DNA of 64,000 nucleotides, from positions 124,001 through 188,000 of the forward strand of contig NZ_SOAN01000001.1 of NCBI RefSeq assembly GCF_004364585.1. Reading direction: 5' to 3'. The stretch comes from Nesterenkonia aurantiaca. GTDB lineage: Bacteria > Actinomycetota > Actinomycetes > Actinomycetales > Micrococcaceae. Each line of letters starts with the position of its first letter. Position 1 is the first letter of the stretch. Below the pieces are notes generated by a model, which had not been told where the DNA came from, did no database searches, and worked only from the letters and a program-made list of their open reading frames with translations. This document shows, one piece after another, positions 35,220-44,500 of this stretch. A program made the position numbers and the translations under genes.

Positions 35220-36056
35220 TCAGCCGTCCTTAGCCATGTCGTAGTGCTGCAGCACCAGGTTCTCCACCAGCTGCGCCACCATGTAGAGCACCAGGGAAAC
35301 CAGCGTGATCACCACGACCAGCGCCCACACCCGGGTGTTCTGCGAGCGGCTGACCGCGGAGACCACGGCATACCCGATCCCCTCTCCGGTGGCCAGCCAT
35401 TGGGCCAACAGCGCCCCGGTGAAGGCCCCGGGCACCGAGATCCGCACCGCGGAGAAGAACGCCGGCAGCGCCGAGGGTGCCGCGACCCTGAGCAGGATGT
35501 CCCAGGTGGACCCGCCGTAGACGGTGACCACGTCGCGGATCTGGGGTGTGACCGAGCGCAGCCCGAACACGATGGTGACCAGCGCCGGGAAGAGCACCAC
35601 GATCCCGCCCATGGCGGCGACCACGGCGGTGCCGCGGCCCAGCGCCAGGATGATCAGCGGCGCCAGTGCGACCAGCGGCACCGAGCGCACGATCATCGCC
35701 AACGGCATCACCGCCGATTCCACCACCCGGCTCATCACGATCCCCACCGCGATCACCACGGCGGCGATCATCCCGGCGGTGAAGCCGATGGCGGCGTCGC
35801 GCACGGTGACCGCGGCGAGGCCCCACATCTCGGCGCGGATCGCGGCGGCGTCGTCCTCGAGGAACAGGTGCTCGTAGACGTCCAGCGGACCCTTGCCGAC
35901 GAAGTCGGAGACCTCGAAGACCCGGAGCAGACCGACCCAGAGCACCAGGATCACGGTGAGCATGATCGCGGTGTTGCCGAGCGTGCTCAGCGCGGTGCGG
36001 GTGAGGGATCCTGCGCGGACCCCGCGGGAGGCCTCCACCACTGGGGCTGCGCTCAT
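35220..36056 (-). CDS. ABC transporter permease (NitT/TauT/SsuC type), second of pair
   Basis: 278 residues with six helices and the BPD_transp_1 signature around the EAA-like loop (RVAAPSALPAFFSAVRISVPGAF). The frame stays open to 36902, but the start is taken at ATG 36056, whose A overlaps the TGA of the upstream permease and has GAAGGGA upstream. With the sister permease it forms a heterodimeric membrane channel for the importer. Last gene of the operon that begins with the 8-oxoguanine deaminase, so its cargo is probably a purine-type compound. Confidence 0.88.
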   Translation of the reverse strand: MSAAPVVEASRGVRAGSLTRTALSTLGNTAIMLTVILVLWVGLLRVFEVSDFVGKGPLDVYEHLFLEDDAAAIRAEMWGLAAVTVRDAAIGFTAGMIAAVVIAVGIVMSRVVESAVMPLAMIVRSVPLVALAPLIILALGRGTAVVAAMGGIVVLFPALVTIVFGLRSVTPQIRDVVTVYGGSTWDILLRVAAPSALPAFFSAVRISVPGAFTGALLAQWLATGEGIGYAVVSAVSRSQNTRVWALVVVITLVSLVLYMVAQLVENLVLQHYDMAKDG

Positions 36057-36841
36057 CACACTGTTCCCTTCGACCATGGTGCTGCCACCTTTCCGATCAG
36101 ACCGAAGAGCGCGTAGGCGCCGCCCGCCACCGCCGCGCAGAGCAGGCCGATGGCCCAGGCGCGTTCCACGTCCAGGTTCTGCTGGGCGATGATCAGCGCC
36201 AGACCGACGCCCTGCCGGACGCCGCCGACGTATTCGCCCAGGATCGCGCCGAGCAGCGCGGCCGGGGCTGCGATCTGCAGCGCGTTCAGGATCGCCGGAA
36301 GCGCCGCGATGAGCCGTACCTTGCGCAGTTGGGTGAGCCGGGACCCGCCGTAGACGGTGACCACGTCGAGGCTGGCCGGGTCTGCAGACTTCAGCCCCAG
36401 CAGCGTGCCCACCACGGTGGTGAAGAAGACCGCGAGCACCGCCAGCGCCACCGCGGTGCCGGAGGGCTCCCCGGTGGCCGGGGCGCCGATCACGATGTAG
36501 AGCACCGGGGCGACCGCGACGATCGGGATGCAGTAGCTGATCACCGCGATCTGGGTGATCAGCCGTTCGGTCCAGGGCAGCACCAGCACCACCGAGGCGA
36601 GCAGGATCGCGATCAGGTTGCCCCAGAAGAAGCCGATGGCGGCCTCCTGGATGGTCACCGAGAAGTGTCCCCAGTAGAACCCGAATCCGTCGCGGATCAG
36701 CGCCTGGATCACCCCCGCCGGGGACGGGACCCGGGCCTCGGAGAGCACGGTCAGCGCCGCGGCCCACCACAGCAGGATCACCGCGCCCAGTCCGGCGAGG
36801 CTGTAGAGCGCGGCCCGGCGTCGGTCGATCTCGGTGTTCAT
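36056..36841 (-). CDS. ABC transporter permease (NitT/TauT/SsuC type), first of pair
   Basis: 261 residues, six helices. Has [21 protein letters not shown] near the first third, [47 protein letters not shown] (the cytoplasmic coupling loop and Gly) later. Its start (ATGA) overlaps the ATPase gene, and its stop overlaps the next permease. Two different permeases with one ATPase is the RibXY/ThiX-like arrangement for riboflavin or pyrimidine precursor importers. Confidence 0.9.
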   Translation of the reverse strand: MNTEIDRRRAALYSLAGLGAVILLWWAAALTVLSEARVPSPAGVIQALIRDGFGFYWGHFSVTIQEAAIGFFWGNLIAILLASVVLVLPWTERLITQIAVISYCIPIVAVAPVLYIVIGAPATGEPSGTAVALAVLAVFFTTVVGTLLGLKSADPASLDVVTVYGGSRLTQLRKVRLIAALPAILNALQIAAPAALLGAILGEYVGGVRQGVGLALIIAQQNLDVERAWAIGLLCAAVAGGAYALFGLIGKVAAPWSKGTV

Positions 36842-37716
36842 CCTGACCGGCCTCCGCCCGAGTTCTCCGCAGATCCGAAGAGCAGCTCAGAGGCCTGGTC
36901 ATGCAGGGCGTGGAACTCAGGCGTGCGCATCATCGAGGGGGTGCGCGGTCGCGGCAGGTCCACGTCGATCACCTCGGCGATCCGACCGGGGCGGGCGCTC
37001 ATCACGGCCACCTTGTCGGAGAGATAGATCGCCTCGGCGATGCCGTGGGTGACCATCAGGGTGGTGGCCGGCTTCTCGGTCCAGATCCGCAGCAGCTCGT
37101 CGTTCAGCCGCTGCCGGGTCATGTCATCCAGCGCGCCGAAGGGCTCGTCGAGCAGCAGCACCGAGGGCTGGACCACCAGGGCCCGGGCGATGGAGACACG
37201 CTGCCTCATGCCCCCGGAGAGCTGGCCCGGCTTGGCCTTCTCAAAGCCGTTGAGCCCGACCAGGTTGATCAGCTCGGAGACCAGCGCGTCGTCGGGCTTC
37301 TGCCCGGAGACCTCGAAGGGCAGCCGGATGTTCGACGCCACGCTGCGCCAGGGCAGCAGCGCCGCATCCTGGAAGGCGATGCCCAGTTCGCTGTCGCTGC
37401 GCAGCTGGGCCGGGGTCTTGCCGTCGACCAGCGCGGTCCCCGAGGTCGGGTCCTCCAGCCCGGCCAGGACCCGGAGCACGGTGGACTTCCCGCAGCCCGA
37501 GGGTCCCAGCAGTGAGAGGAAGCTGCCCCGGTCGGTGTGCAGGGACACGTCCTGAAGCGCGGTGAGCGTCTCGCCGCCGCCGAGCTTGAATGATTTGGTC
37601 AGTCCCTCGATCCGGAGCCCGGTGCCGGACGGGGAGCTCCCCGGTCCGGCACCGGGCTGTTCGGCGCTCCTGGCGCCACCGGCCAAGGATTCCTGCCGCT
37701 GCGATGCGGTCATCAT
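36838..37716 (-). CDS. ABC transporter ATP-binding protein (SsuB/TauB type)
   Basis: 292 residues. All nucleotide-binding motifs: Walker [14 protein letters not shown]-loop [13 protein letters not shown], signature [15 protein letters not shown], Walker [14 protein letters not shown] and switch [12 protein letters not shown] polar N-terminal 35 residues precedes the domain. The [13 protein letters not shown] and FGALDDMTR variants are those of NitT/TauT-family importers. It is 9 bases from the substrate-binding protein gene. Starts at either of two adjacent ATG codons (37716, 37713). Confidence 0.93.
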   Translation of the reverse strand: MMTASQRQESLAGGARSAEQPGAGPGSSPSGTGLRIEGLTKSFKLGGGETLTALQDVSLHTDRGSFLSLLGPSGCGKSTVLRVLAGLEDPTSGTALVDGKTPAQLRSDSELGIAFQDAALLPWRSVASNIRLPFEVSGQKPDDALVSELINLVGLNGFEKAKPGQLSGGMRQRVSIARALVVQPSVLLLDEPFGALDDMTRQRLNDELLRIWTEKPATTLMVTHGIAEAIYLSDKVAVMSARPGRIAEVIDVDLPRPRTPSMMRTPEFHALHDQASELLFGSAENSGGGRSG

Positions 37717-37725
37717 GGCCTCAGC

Positions 37726-38781
37726 TCACGCTCCGTCGGGGATCTCGCCGAGCTCGGGCTTCTCCTCGAGCAGCGAGAGGTCGAAGAGCTCCTCGGCGGT
37801 GACCTCGACGCCGGCACGCTCCAAGCTGTCCACGCTTTCGCCCTGCAGATCCTCAGAGATGGTGAACAGTCCGTTCTCGCGGACCTCGTCGGTCACCACC
37901 AGATCCACCTGGATCTCTGCCTGGCGCAGCTCCTTGTCCATCTCCAGGTCCAGGTGCTCGCCGTAGACCTCCACCGCAAGCCGCGCGCCCTCCTCCGGGT
38001 CGCTCACCGCGTCCTGCCAGCCCTGGGCCTCGGCCTCCAGGAAGGACTTGATCAGCTCGGGCTCCTCCTCGATCATCTGCTCGGAGGTGATGAAGGCCTC
38101 GGCGACGAAAGGCAGACCGTTCTCGCTGAGCATCAGGTCGGTGACCTCGTGCCCCATCAGCTCCACGGTGATGGACTCGTTGATCACATAGGCGAAGAAG
38201 CCGTCCACCTCCCCGTCGATCAACGGGGCGGGGTCGTACTCCACCGGGACCATCTCCACCGACTCGGGGTCGATGTCGTTGACCTCCAACAGCGCTTCGA
38301 AGAGCGCCTCGTTGCCGCCGGCCTGCACGCCGATGGTCTTGCCCACCAGGTCTGAGGGGGAGGCGATGTCCCCCTCGTCGGAGAGCGAGAGGATGGTGAA
38401 CGGGTTGCGCTGATACTTCGCGCCCACGATCTTCAGCGGCGCATCCTCCTGCGCGATGATCTCTCCGGTGGCCACGGCGTTCGAGGTCCCGAAGGTGGCC
38501 TCCCCCGAGGCGACCATGTTCTCGATCGGGCCGGGGCCGGGGATGAATTCGACCGTCTCGAACCCTGCCTCCTCGTAGTATCCGTTCTCCTGGGCGAAGA
38601 ACTCTCCGGCGAACTCGGCATTCTCGATCCAGGACAGCGCGATGCTGATGTCTCCATAGCTGGCATCCTCACCGTCTTCTGCGGCGGCGGAGTCCTCGCC
38701 TCCGCAGGAGGTCAGGGCCAGCAGGCCCACGGCGGAGAAGGCGCTGAGCCGGAGTCGGCGGTGGTGGGTGCGGTTCTTCAT
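37726..38781 (-). CDS. NMT1/THI5-like substrate-binding lipoprotein
   Basis: 351 residues. Start ATG 38781 chosen for AAGGAG six bases upstream. A lipoprotein signal (RLRLSAFSAVGLLALTSC, Cys near 24) is followed by an acidic linker and a periplasmic-binding fold: ISIALSWIENAEFAGEFFAQENGYYEEAGFETVEF, the NMT1 opening, then GKTIGVQAGGNE. This class binds pyrimidine-like, riboflavin-like and other small heteroaromatic compounds. Because it lies directly downstream of the 8-oxoguanine deaminase gene, an oxidised purine is a reasonable guess for its ligand, but unproven. Confidence 0.92.
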   Translation of the reverse strand: MKNRTHHRRLRLSAFSAVGLLALTSCGGEDSAAAEDGEDASYGDISIALSWIENAEFAGEFFAQENGYYEEAGFETVEFIPGPGPIENMVASGEATFGTSNAVATGEIIAQEDAPLKIVGAKYQRNPFTILSLSDEGDIASPSDLVGKTIGVQAGGNEALFEALLEVNDIDPESVEMVPVEYDPAPLIDGEVDGFFAYVINESITVELMGHEVTDLMLSENGLPFVAEAFITSEQMIEEEPELIKSFLEAEAQGWQDAVSDPEEGARLAVEVYGEHLDLEMDKELRQAEIQVDLVVTDEVRENGLFTISEDLQGESVDSLERAGVEVTAEELFDLSLLEEKPELGEIPDGA

Positions 38782-38871
38782 GGGATTCTCCTTCATCAAG
38801 GGTGCGGTGGGGTCGGGCAGCAGTCGGTTCAAGCAGCCGTGGGGTCAAGCAGCGGCATCGGGGGCGGGTGG

Positions 38872-40281
38872 TCAGTTCAGGCCCTGCATCGCAGCGGCGG
38901 CGGCCGCGTGGCGGGGAAGCACGTCGGCGAGCTCGCGCAGCGTCAGCTCTCCGGACTCGATGAGCGGGGTGCCGGCGACCAGCACGTACCAGCCGCGGGC
39001 GGGCCCGGAGCGCAGCCAGCCCTCCACCGGGTCGGTGAGCGCCCCTGCCTGGGACAGCGGTGCGGATTCCCAGATGACCAGGTCGGCGCAGGCGCCGGGG
39101 TGCAGGTGGCCGATCTCCTCGGACCAGCCGAGGTTCGCGGCAGACCCGGCGGTGGCCATGGAGAGGGCCTCGCGGGCGGACATCGCCGCGGGGCCGTTGC
39201 GGTAGCGGGCGAGCAGCATCGCGCCGCGGGTCTCCATCCAGAGATTGGCCGAGTCCGAGGAGGCCGATCCGTCACAGCCGATGCCCACCGGCATGCCCAG
39301 TGAGCGCAGCGCCTGGGCATCGGCGGTGTCTCCGGCGAGGATCATGTTGGAGCTGGGGCACTGGGTCGCGCTGACCCCCGCGGCGGCGAGCCGCTGGTTC
39401 TCCTCGGCGCTGCCGTAGACGTAGTGCGCCACCCAGGAGCGCGGCGTGGCCCAGCCGACGTCCTCGAAGTACTCCACCGGACGCCGACCATAGACCTCCA
39501 GCGCGTAGGTGTCCTCGTCCTTATCCTCGGCCAGATGGGTGTGCAGCCGCACATCGTGCTTCTCGGCCAGCTCGGCGGTGGCCCGCATGATCGACTCGCT
39601 CACCGAGAACATCGAACACGGTGCCAGCGCTACCCGTGTCATCGCACCGGGGGCCGGGTCGTGGAAGCTGGAGATCAGCCGTTCGGAGTCGCTCAGGATG
39701 GTCTCCTCGTCCTGGACCACCGACTCCGGTGGCAGCCCGCCGTCCTTGACCGAGCGGGTCATCGAGCCGCGGTTCGCCATGAACCGGAACCCGATCTCGG
39801 TGGTGGCCTTGATCTGGGCGTCGATCAGATTCGGCCTGGGGTGGACGTACATGTGGTCCGAGGAGGTGGTGCAGCCGCTGAGCAGCAGCTCCGCGCAGGC
39901 CACATAGGTGGAGAGGTAGGTGGACTCCTCATCCAGCGCCGCCCAGCGCGGGTAGAGCGTGCTCAGCCACGCGAAGAGCGTCCCGTTGATCGCCGGGGCG
40001 AAGGCCCGGGTCAGGTTCTGGTACATGTGGTGATGGGTGTTCACCAGGCCCGGGGTCACCAGCCGGCCTCCGGCGTCGATCACCCGAGCCGCCGCGGGTG
40101 CCGGGAGCGTGGAGGGCCCCGCGCTGTGCACCCGGCCAGCGTCCAGCGCGATCCAGCCGTCGTCGATCTCTCGGCCTGCCGCCAGCGCCTGCTGCTGGGC
40201 ATCGGTGCCGGCGCCTGAGGCCTCGAGCACGATATAGGCGTTGGTGATCAGCGTGTCGACGCGCGTCTGGGCCGGGGGCAT
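38872..40281 (-). CDS. 8-oxoguanine deaminase (amidohydrolase family)
   Basis: 469 residues, TIM-barrel amidohydrolase. Metal ligands: VNTHHHMYQNLTRA, HTHLAEDKDED and WVAHYVYGSAEENQRLA, then the conserved Asp in GCDGSASSDSANLWMETR. The close match in motif style (THHHMYQNLTRAFA) is that of the 8-oxoguanine deaminase branch, which converts 8-oxoguanine to urate and ammonia. Urate then enters the uricase pathway encoded 10 kb away. It is the first gene of an operon with an ABC importer. Related isocytosine or guanine deaminases cannot be fully excluded. Confidence 0.85.
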   Translation of the reverse strand: MPPAQTRVDTLITNAYIVLEASGAGTDAQQQALAAGREIDDGWIALDAGRVHSAGPSTLPAPAAARVIDAGGRLVTPGLVNTHHHMYQNLTRAFAPAINGTLFAWLSTLYPRWAALDEESTYLSTYVACAELLLSGCTTSSDHMYVHPRPNLIDAQIKATTEIGFRFMANRGSMTRSVKDGGLPPESVVQDEETILSDSERLISSFHDPAPGAMTRVALAPCSMFSVSESIMRATAELAEKHDVRLHTHLAEDKDEDTYALEVYGRRPVEYFEDVGWATPRSWVAHYVYGSAEENQRLAAAGVSATQCPSSNMILAGDTADAQALRSLGMPVGIGCDGSASSDSANLWMETRGAMLLARYRNGPAAMSAREALSMATAGSAANLGWSEEIGHLHPGACADLVIWESAPLSQAGALTDPVEGWLRSGPARGWYVLVAGTPLIESGELTLRELADVLPRHAAAAAAMQGLN

Positions 40282-40314
40282 CCGTCCTCCTGAAAGTAGA
40301 TTGGCCCCAACCTA

Positions 40315-40330
40315 TGAAACGGATGTTTCT
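40315..40330. promoter_or_regulatory. Putative purine-regulon operator (site 1)
   Basis: TGAAAC-GGAT-GTTTCT, a near-perfect 6+4+6 palindrome in the 179-base divergent gap between the 8-oxoguanine deaminase operon and xdhC. Matches the four other sites listed (49520, 49550, 54394, 57476). Position 34 bases upstream of the deaminase start suggests repression of that promoter. Confidence 0.65.
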
Positions 40331-40345
40331 TCCTTCATCCTGCCC

Positions 40346-40389
40346 GGTTACGGGCATGTAAATGCCGATCCTGTAACGGCCCCGTAACC
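40346..40389. promoter_or_regulatory. Second inverted-repeat element in the deaminase/xdhC divergent promoter
   Basis: GGTTACGGG (40346-40354) and its perfect complement CCCGTAACC (40381-40389) flank a separate small palindrome GGCAT-GTAA-ATGCC (40353-40366); a third GTAAC copy lies at 40373-40377. None matches the GAAAC-type site, so a second regulator (the RpiR-family protein is one candidate) may act here. Confidence 0.45.
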
Positions 40390-40460
40390 CGCACGTGCCT
40401 ATGCTGGAGGCCGATCCCACGTCCCTTTCCGCATCGCTGGCCACCGGAGGAGCAGACCCC

Positions 40461-41504
40461 ATGCTTGATCGCCTCAGCTCCTATCTGGACTGTCTCCAGG
40501 ACCCCGAGAACTGGGCGGTGGCAACGATCGTTTCGGTCCGCGGTTCCTCGCCGAGCCCGGTCGGCACCTCCATGGCGGTCTCCGCCGACCTGCGGATCAT
40601 CGGGTCGCTCTCCGGAGGCTGCGTGGAATCGGCAGTGGCGGTCTCCGCCCAGGATGCGCTCGCCGCAGGCGGGGTCCGCCGGGAATTCTTCGGGCCCGAC
40701 GGCACCCCCTTCGGCGTTGCAGGCCTCGGCGTCGCCCTGACCTGCGGCGGTGAGATCGAGGTGCTGATCCAGCCGCTGGCCACCGCGGACCTGGGGGCCC
40801 TCCGAGCGCTCGCGGGCCAGGATCCACGCACCCCCGCGACCCTGACCCGAGAGCTCCAGGACCGCGATGGTGCGCGGTTCACCGTGACGGAGCACCGCGC
40901 GGGCGCCCCGCGGCTGATCCTGAGCGGGGTCCATGACTTCTCCTTCCACCTGGCCCAGCTGGGCCTGCAGGCCGGCTGGCGCGTGGAGCTGGTCGACCTG
41001 CGCCCCGCCTTCGCCACGAACGAGCGCGTCCCCGCCGGTGCCACGCTGCACCTGGGCCACCCGGCCAGCGTGATCACCGAGCTGCTCGACCAGGACCTGG
41101 ACCAGGACTGGGATCAAGACTCCTGGACCGGGATCTGCGTGATGACCCACCACCCCGACCTCGACGTGCCGGTGCTGGACACGGCCCTGCGCTGGCAGGC
41201 CCAGCGGGCCGACGACGCAGCCCGCTGCTTCATCGGGGCCATGGGATCACGCAGCTCGGCCCGGCGCCGGGATGCCGCCCTGGCCGAGCTGGGCCACAGC
41301 CAGGCCGCCCGAGACCGAGTGGTCGCTCCGCTGGGCCTGGACCTCGGCGCGCAGACCGCCCCTGAGACGGCGGTGTCGATGATGGCCCAGCTCATCGCGG
41401 CCAAGAACGCACCCGCCAGCGCCGCACCCCTGACCCGGGGCAGCGGAGCGATCAACACCTTGCGGCCACACAGCGTGAGCCTCCTCGAAGAGATGGCAGT
41501 GTGA
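40461..41504 (+). CDS. xdhC: XdhC-family molybdenum-enzyme maturation protein
   Basis: 347 residues from ATG 40461, preceded by GGAGG. XdhC proteins bind the molybdenum cofactor and help it gain its terminal sulfur before insertion into xanthine dehydrogenase. Visible: VATIVSVRGSSPSPVGTSMAV and GSLSGGCVESAV (the Cys presumed to act in cofactor sulfuration) in the XdhC/CoxI domain; the Rossmann-like domain with GICVMTHHPDLDVPVL and FIGAMGSRSSARRR follows. The stop lies three bases before the dehydrogenase start, so the two are coupled. Confidence 0.93.
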   Translation: MLDRLSSYLDCLQDPENWAVATIVSVRGSSPSPVGTSMAVSADLRIIGSLSGGCVESAVAVSAQDALAAGGVRREFFGPDGTPFGVAGLGVALTCGGEIEVLIQPLATADLGALRALAGQDPRTPATLTRELQDRDGARFTVTEHRAGAPRLILSGVHDFSFHLAQLGLQAGWRVELVDLRPAFATNERVPAGATLHLGHPASVITELLDQDLDQDWDQDSWTGICVMTHHPDLDVPVLDTALRWQAQRADDAARCFIGAMGSRSSARRRDAALAELGHSQAARDRVVAPLGLDLGAQTAPETAVSMMAQLIAAKNAPASAAPLTRGSGAINTLRPHSVSLLEEMAV

Positions 41505-41507
41505 CAC

Positions 41508-44500
41508 GTGGACATCACCAGCGTTGATCAGACCCTGCGCACCACCGACCCGGACGTCTTCGCTCCGGGCGACTCCTGGCTGGCCGGGGGCACCGTGCTC
41601 TACTCCTACGGCTATGACTTCACCAATCCGGCGCCGCGCCGGCTGCTGGACATCACCGCGGCCGGATGGGCCCCGCTGACCTGGCACGACGGCGGCGATG
41701 AATCGCCCGACGCGACCGGGGCGGCCGTGGATGCCGTGGATGCCGTGGATGCCGTGGATGCCGGCGTGGCAGGCTGGACCGGGCTGGAGATCGCAGCCAC
41801 CTGCACCATCGCGCAGTTCCATGCCGCAGCCACCGAGCTGGCCGCCCGCTCGTCCTCCACCGAATCCACCGCCCCCGCCGACTCCGCCGCCCCCACCGTC
41901 AGCCTCGCCGAGCTGCCCGGGGTGCGCCTGATGGAGCCTGCGGCCGAGTGCTTCGTGGCCTCCTGGAAGGTGTGGAACACCTCGACGGTGGGCGGCAACG
42001 TGGTCACCGCACTGCCCGCGGGACCGATGACCTCCTGGCTGAGCGCGATGGAGGCCACCGCGCTGATCCTGTGCCCCGGCGGCACCCGGCGCACCGCCCC
42101 GGTCTCCGAGCTGCTGCGCAGGACCGGTCACACCTGGTTGGCCCCGGGCGAGCTGATCCGGGCCTTCTTCGTCCCCGCCAGCACCCTGGCGCGGCCCACG
42201 CTGATGGTGCGCGAATCACTCACCCGCTACGGACGCTCCGCCACCCTGCTGCTGGCCTCCCCGGTCCCCGGCCGCGCCTCAGGCGCTGTCCGGCTGACCG
42301 TCACCGCGAGCACCGTGCGTCCGATGATCCTGCAGCTGCACGCCGAGGACGACGTGGCCGAGGTGATCCGCACCCAGATCCCCGCATCGCTGTGGAACGA
42401 CGACGTGCACGGTGATCGCGACTGGCGGATCGAGTCCACCATCCGACTGGCCGCCGAGCTGTGCCAGGAGCTGCGCGCCCTCCCCTGCGTGGGCAGCTCC
42501 CCCGAGTTCGGCGGGTCCGCCACAGCGCGACTGCCCGAGCCCACCTCGACCCTGCCGGCTGGCTCCACCGCGACCTCCTCCGCCGACCTCGCTGACCCCA
42601 CCGACGCCACTCGCGCCACCGACCCCATCAACTTCTCCGACACTACTGAAACTGCTGACACTGCTGACACCAGCCCGCCACAGGTCTCCGTGGACGGCAG
42701 GCAGCTCACCCTGGACCCTGCCCCGGGCCAGTGCCTGCGCACCTTCCTGCGCGACGCCGGCTCGGCAGGAGTCAAGCGCGGCTGCGACGCCGGAGACTGC
42801 GGCGCCTGCACGGTGCACCTGGGCCGGCCCGGCGAGACACCCACCGCCGTGCACAGCTGCATCATCTCGGCAGAACGTGTCGCCGGATCAGAAGTCACGA
42901 CCGTACAGGGCCTGAGTCCTGAGGCTGTCGCGCGAGTCCAGGCCGGCGGAGATGCCGAGGACCCCGAGGCCCTGCACGCCGCACTGCACCCCACCCAGCG
43001 CGACTTCCTCGAGGCCCACGGGTTCCAGTGCGGCTACTGCACCCCCGGATTCCTGATGACCGCCACGGCGCAGAGCCCCTACTCCCCGGCCACCGGGGCG
43101 CAGACCGATCCCGAGGACCCGGACACGCTGCGCCGATTCAAGGGCAATCTCTGCCGGTGCAGCGGCTACTGCTCGATCAAGGACGCGCTGACCAAGACCC
43201 CACGGGTCAGCACCGACTCCGCTCCCGGCAGCAGCCCGGTGCCTCCGGCGGGACCCGCCGTGGTCACCGGCACCGCGGCCTACACCTTCGACGAGGCCGG
43301 CGAGCGCCCCCAGGAGCCGCCGCTGCACCTGGTGGTGATCCGCTCCCCCCACGCCCACGCATACATCCGCGGCATCAACTCCGCCGCAGCGCTTGCCTCC
43401 CCCGGGGTGCTCGCGGTGCTCACCCACGCAGACGCCCCCGCCGAGCTCTACTCCTCGGCACAGCATGAGCTGGTGGAGGACGACCCCGCGGACACCCGAG
43501 TCCTCGACGACGTGGTCCGGCACGTGGGGCAGCGGGTCGCCGTCGTAGTCGCGGAGACGCGTCGGCAGGCCGAGCGCGCCGTCGCCCTGGTCGAGGTCGA
43601 CTACGAGCTGCTCCCGACGGTGCTCGACCCCCGCCAGGCCCAGGCGGACTCCGCTCCGGCGATCCACGGGGACAAGGACTCCGCCACCCACCGGATCCTG
43701 TTCCCGCAGAAGAACCTGATCGCGGTGGCCTCCAGCTCACAGGGCCAGGCCGCCCAGGAGCTCTCCCAGCCGGCTGAGGATTCCGGGGCAGCCGGATCAG
43801 CCGGCCCGACCGGGTCAGCTGTGCCGGCTGGGTCCGCCGCCCCGGGCTCCGACTCCCCGGGAGGCGCCGAGTATTCGGCGAGCTTCGAGACCCATCGGAC
43901 CTCCCATGTGGCCCTGGAGACCCACGGTGCGTTGGGCTGGATCGATGAGCTCGGCCGCTACACGCTCCGGTCCTCCACCCAGGTCCCGTTCCTGGTCCGG
44001 CGCACGCTCTGCCGGGTCTTCGGGCTCGCCCCGGAGGCGGTGCGGGTGTTCGCGCCCCGGGTCGGGGGTGGCTTCGGCTCCAAGCAGGAGGTGCTCACCG
44101 AGGACCTGGTGCTGCTGGCCCTGCGCACCTTGGCGGCCCGCGGAATCACCCGCCCGGTGCAGCTGGAGCTGACTCGCTCCGAGGCGCTGGCCGCGACCAC
44201 CACCCGGCACCCGTTCCAGATGCAGGTCTCGGTGAGTGCCTCCGCGACGGGTCGGCTCGAGGCGCTGGCGCTGCAGGTGCTCTCCGACACCGGGGCCTAC
44301 GGCAACCACGGGCCCGGGGTGATGTTCCACAGCATCACCGAGTCGATGCAGCTCTATTCGGCTCCGCATAAGCAGGTCCACGCCGAGGTCGTCTACACCA
44401 ACAACCCTCCGGCCGGGGCGTTCCGCGGCTATGGGCTGAGCCAGACCACCTTCGCGGTGGACTCCGCCATGGACGAGCTGGCCCGCCGGCTCGGAGAGGA

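Noticed and set aside
35220-36902. Apparent 560-residue fused permease
   Set aside because: The upstream half is an out-of-frame shadow of the first permease; the real second permease starts at 36056 with a one-base stop/start overlap.
40372-40405. Sigma-70-type promoter for xdhC using TATGCT at 40400-40405
   Set aside because: No acceptable -35 hexamer lies 16-18 bases upstream; the assignment would rest on one hexamer.
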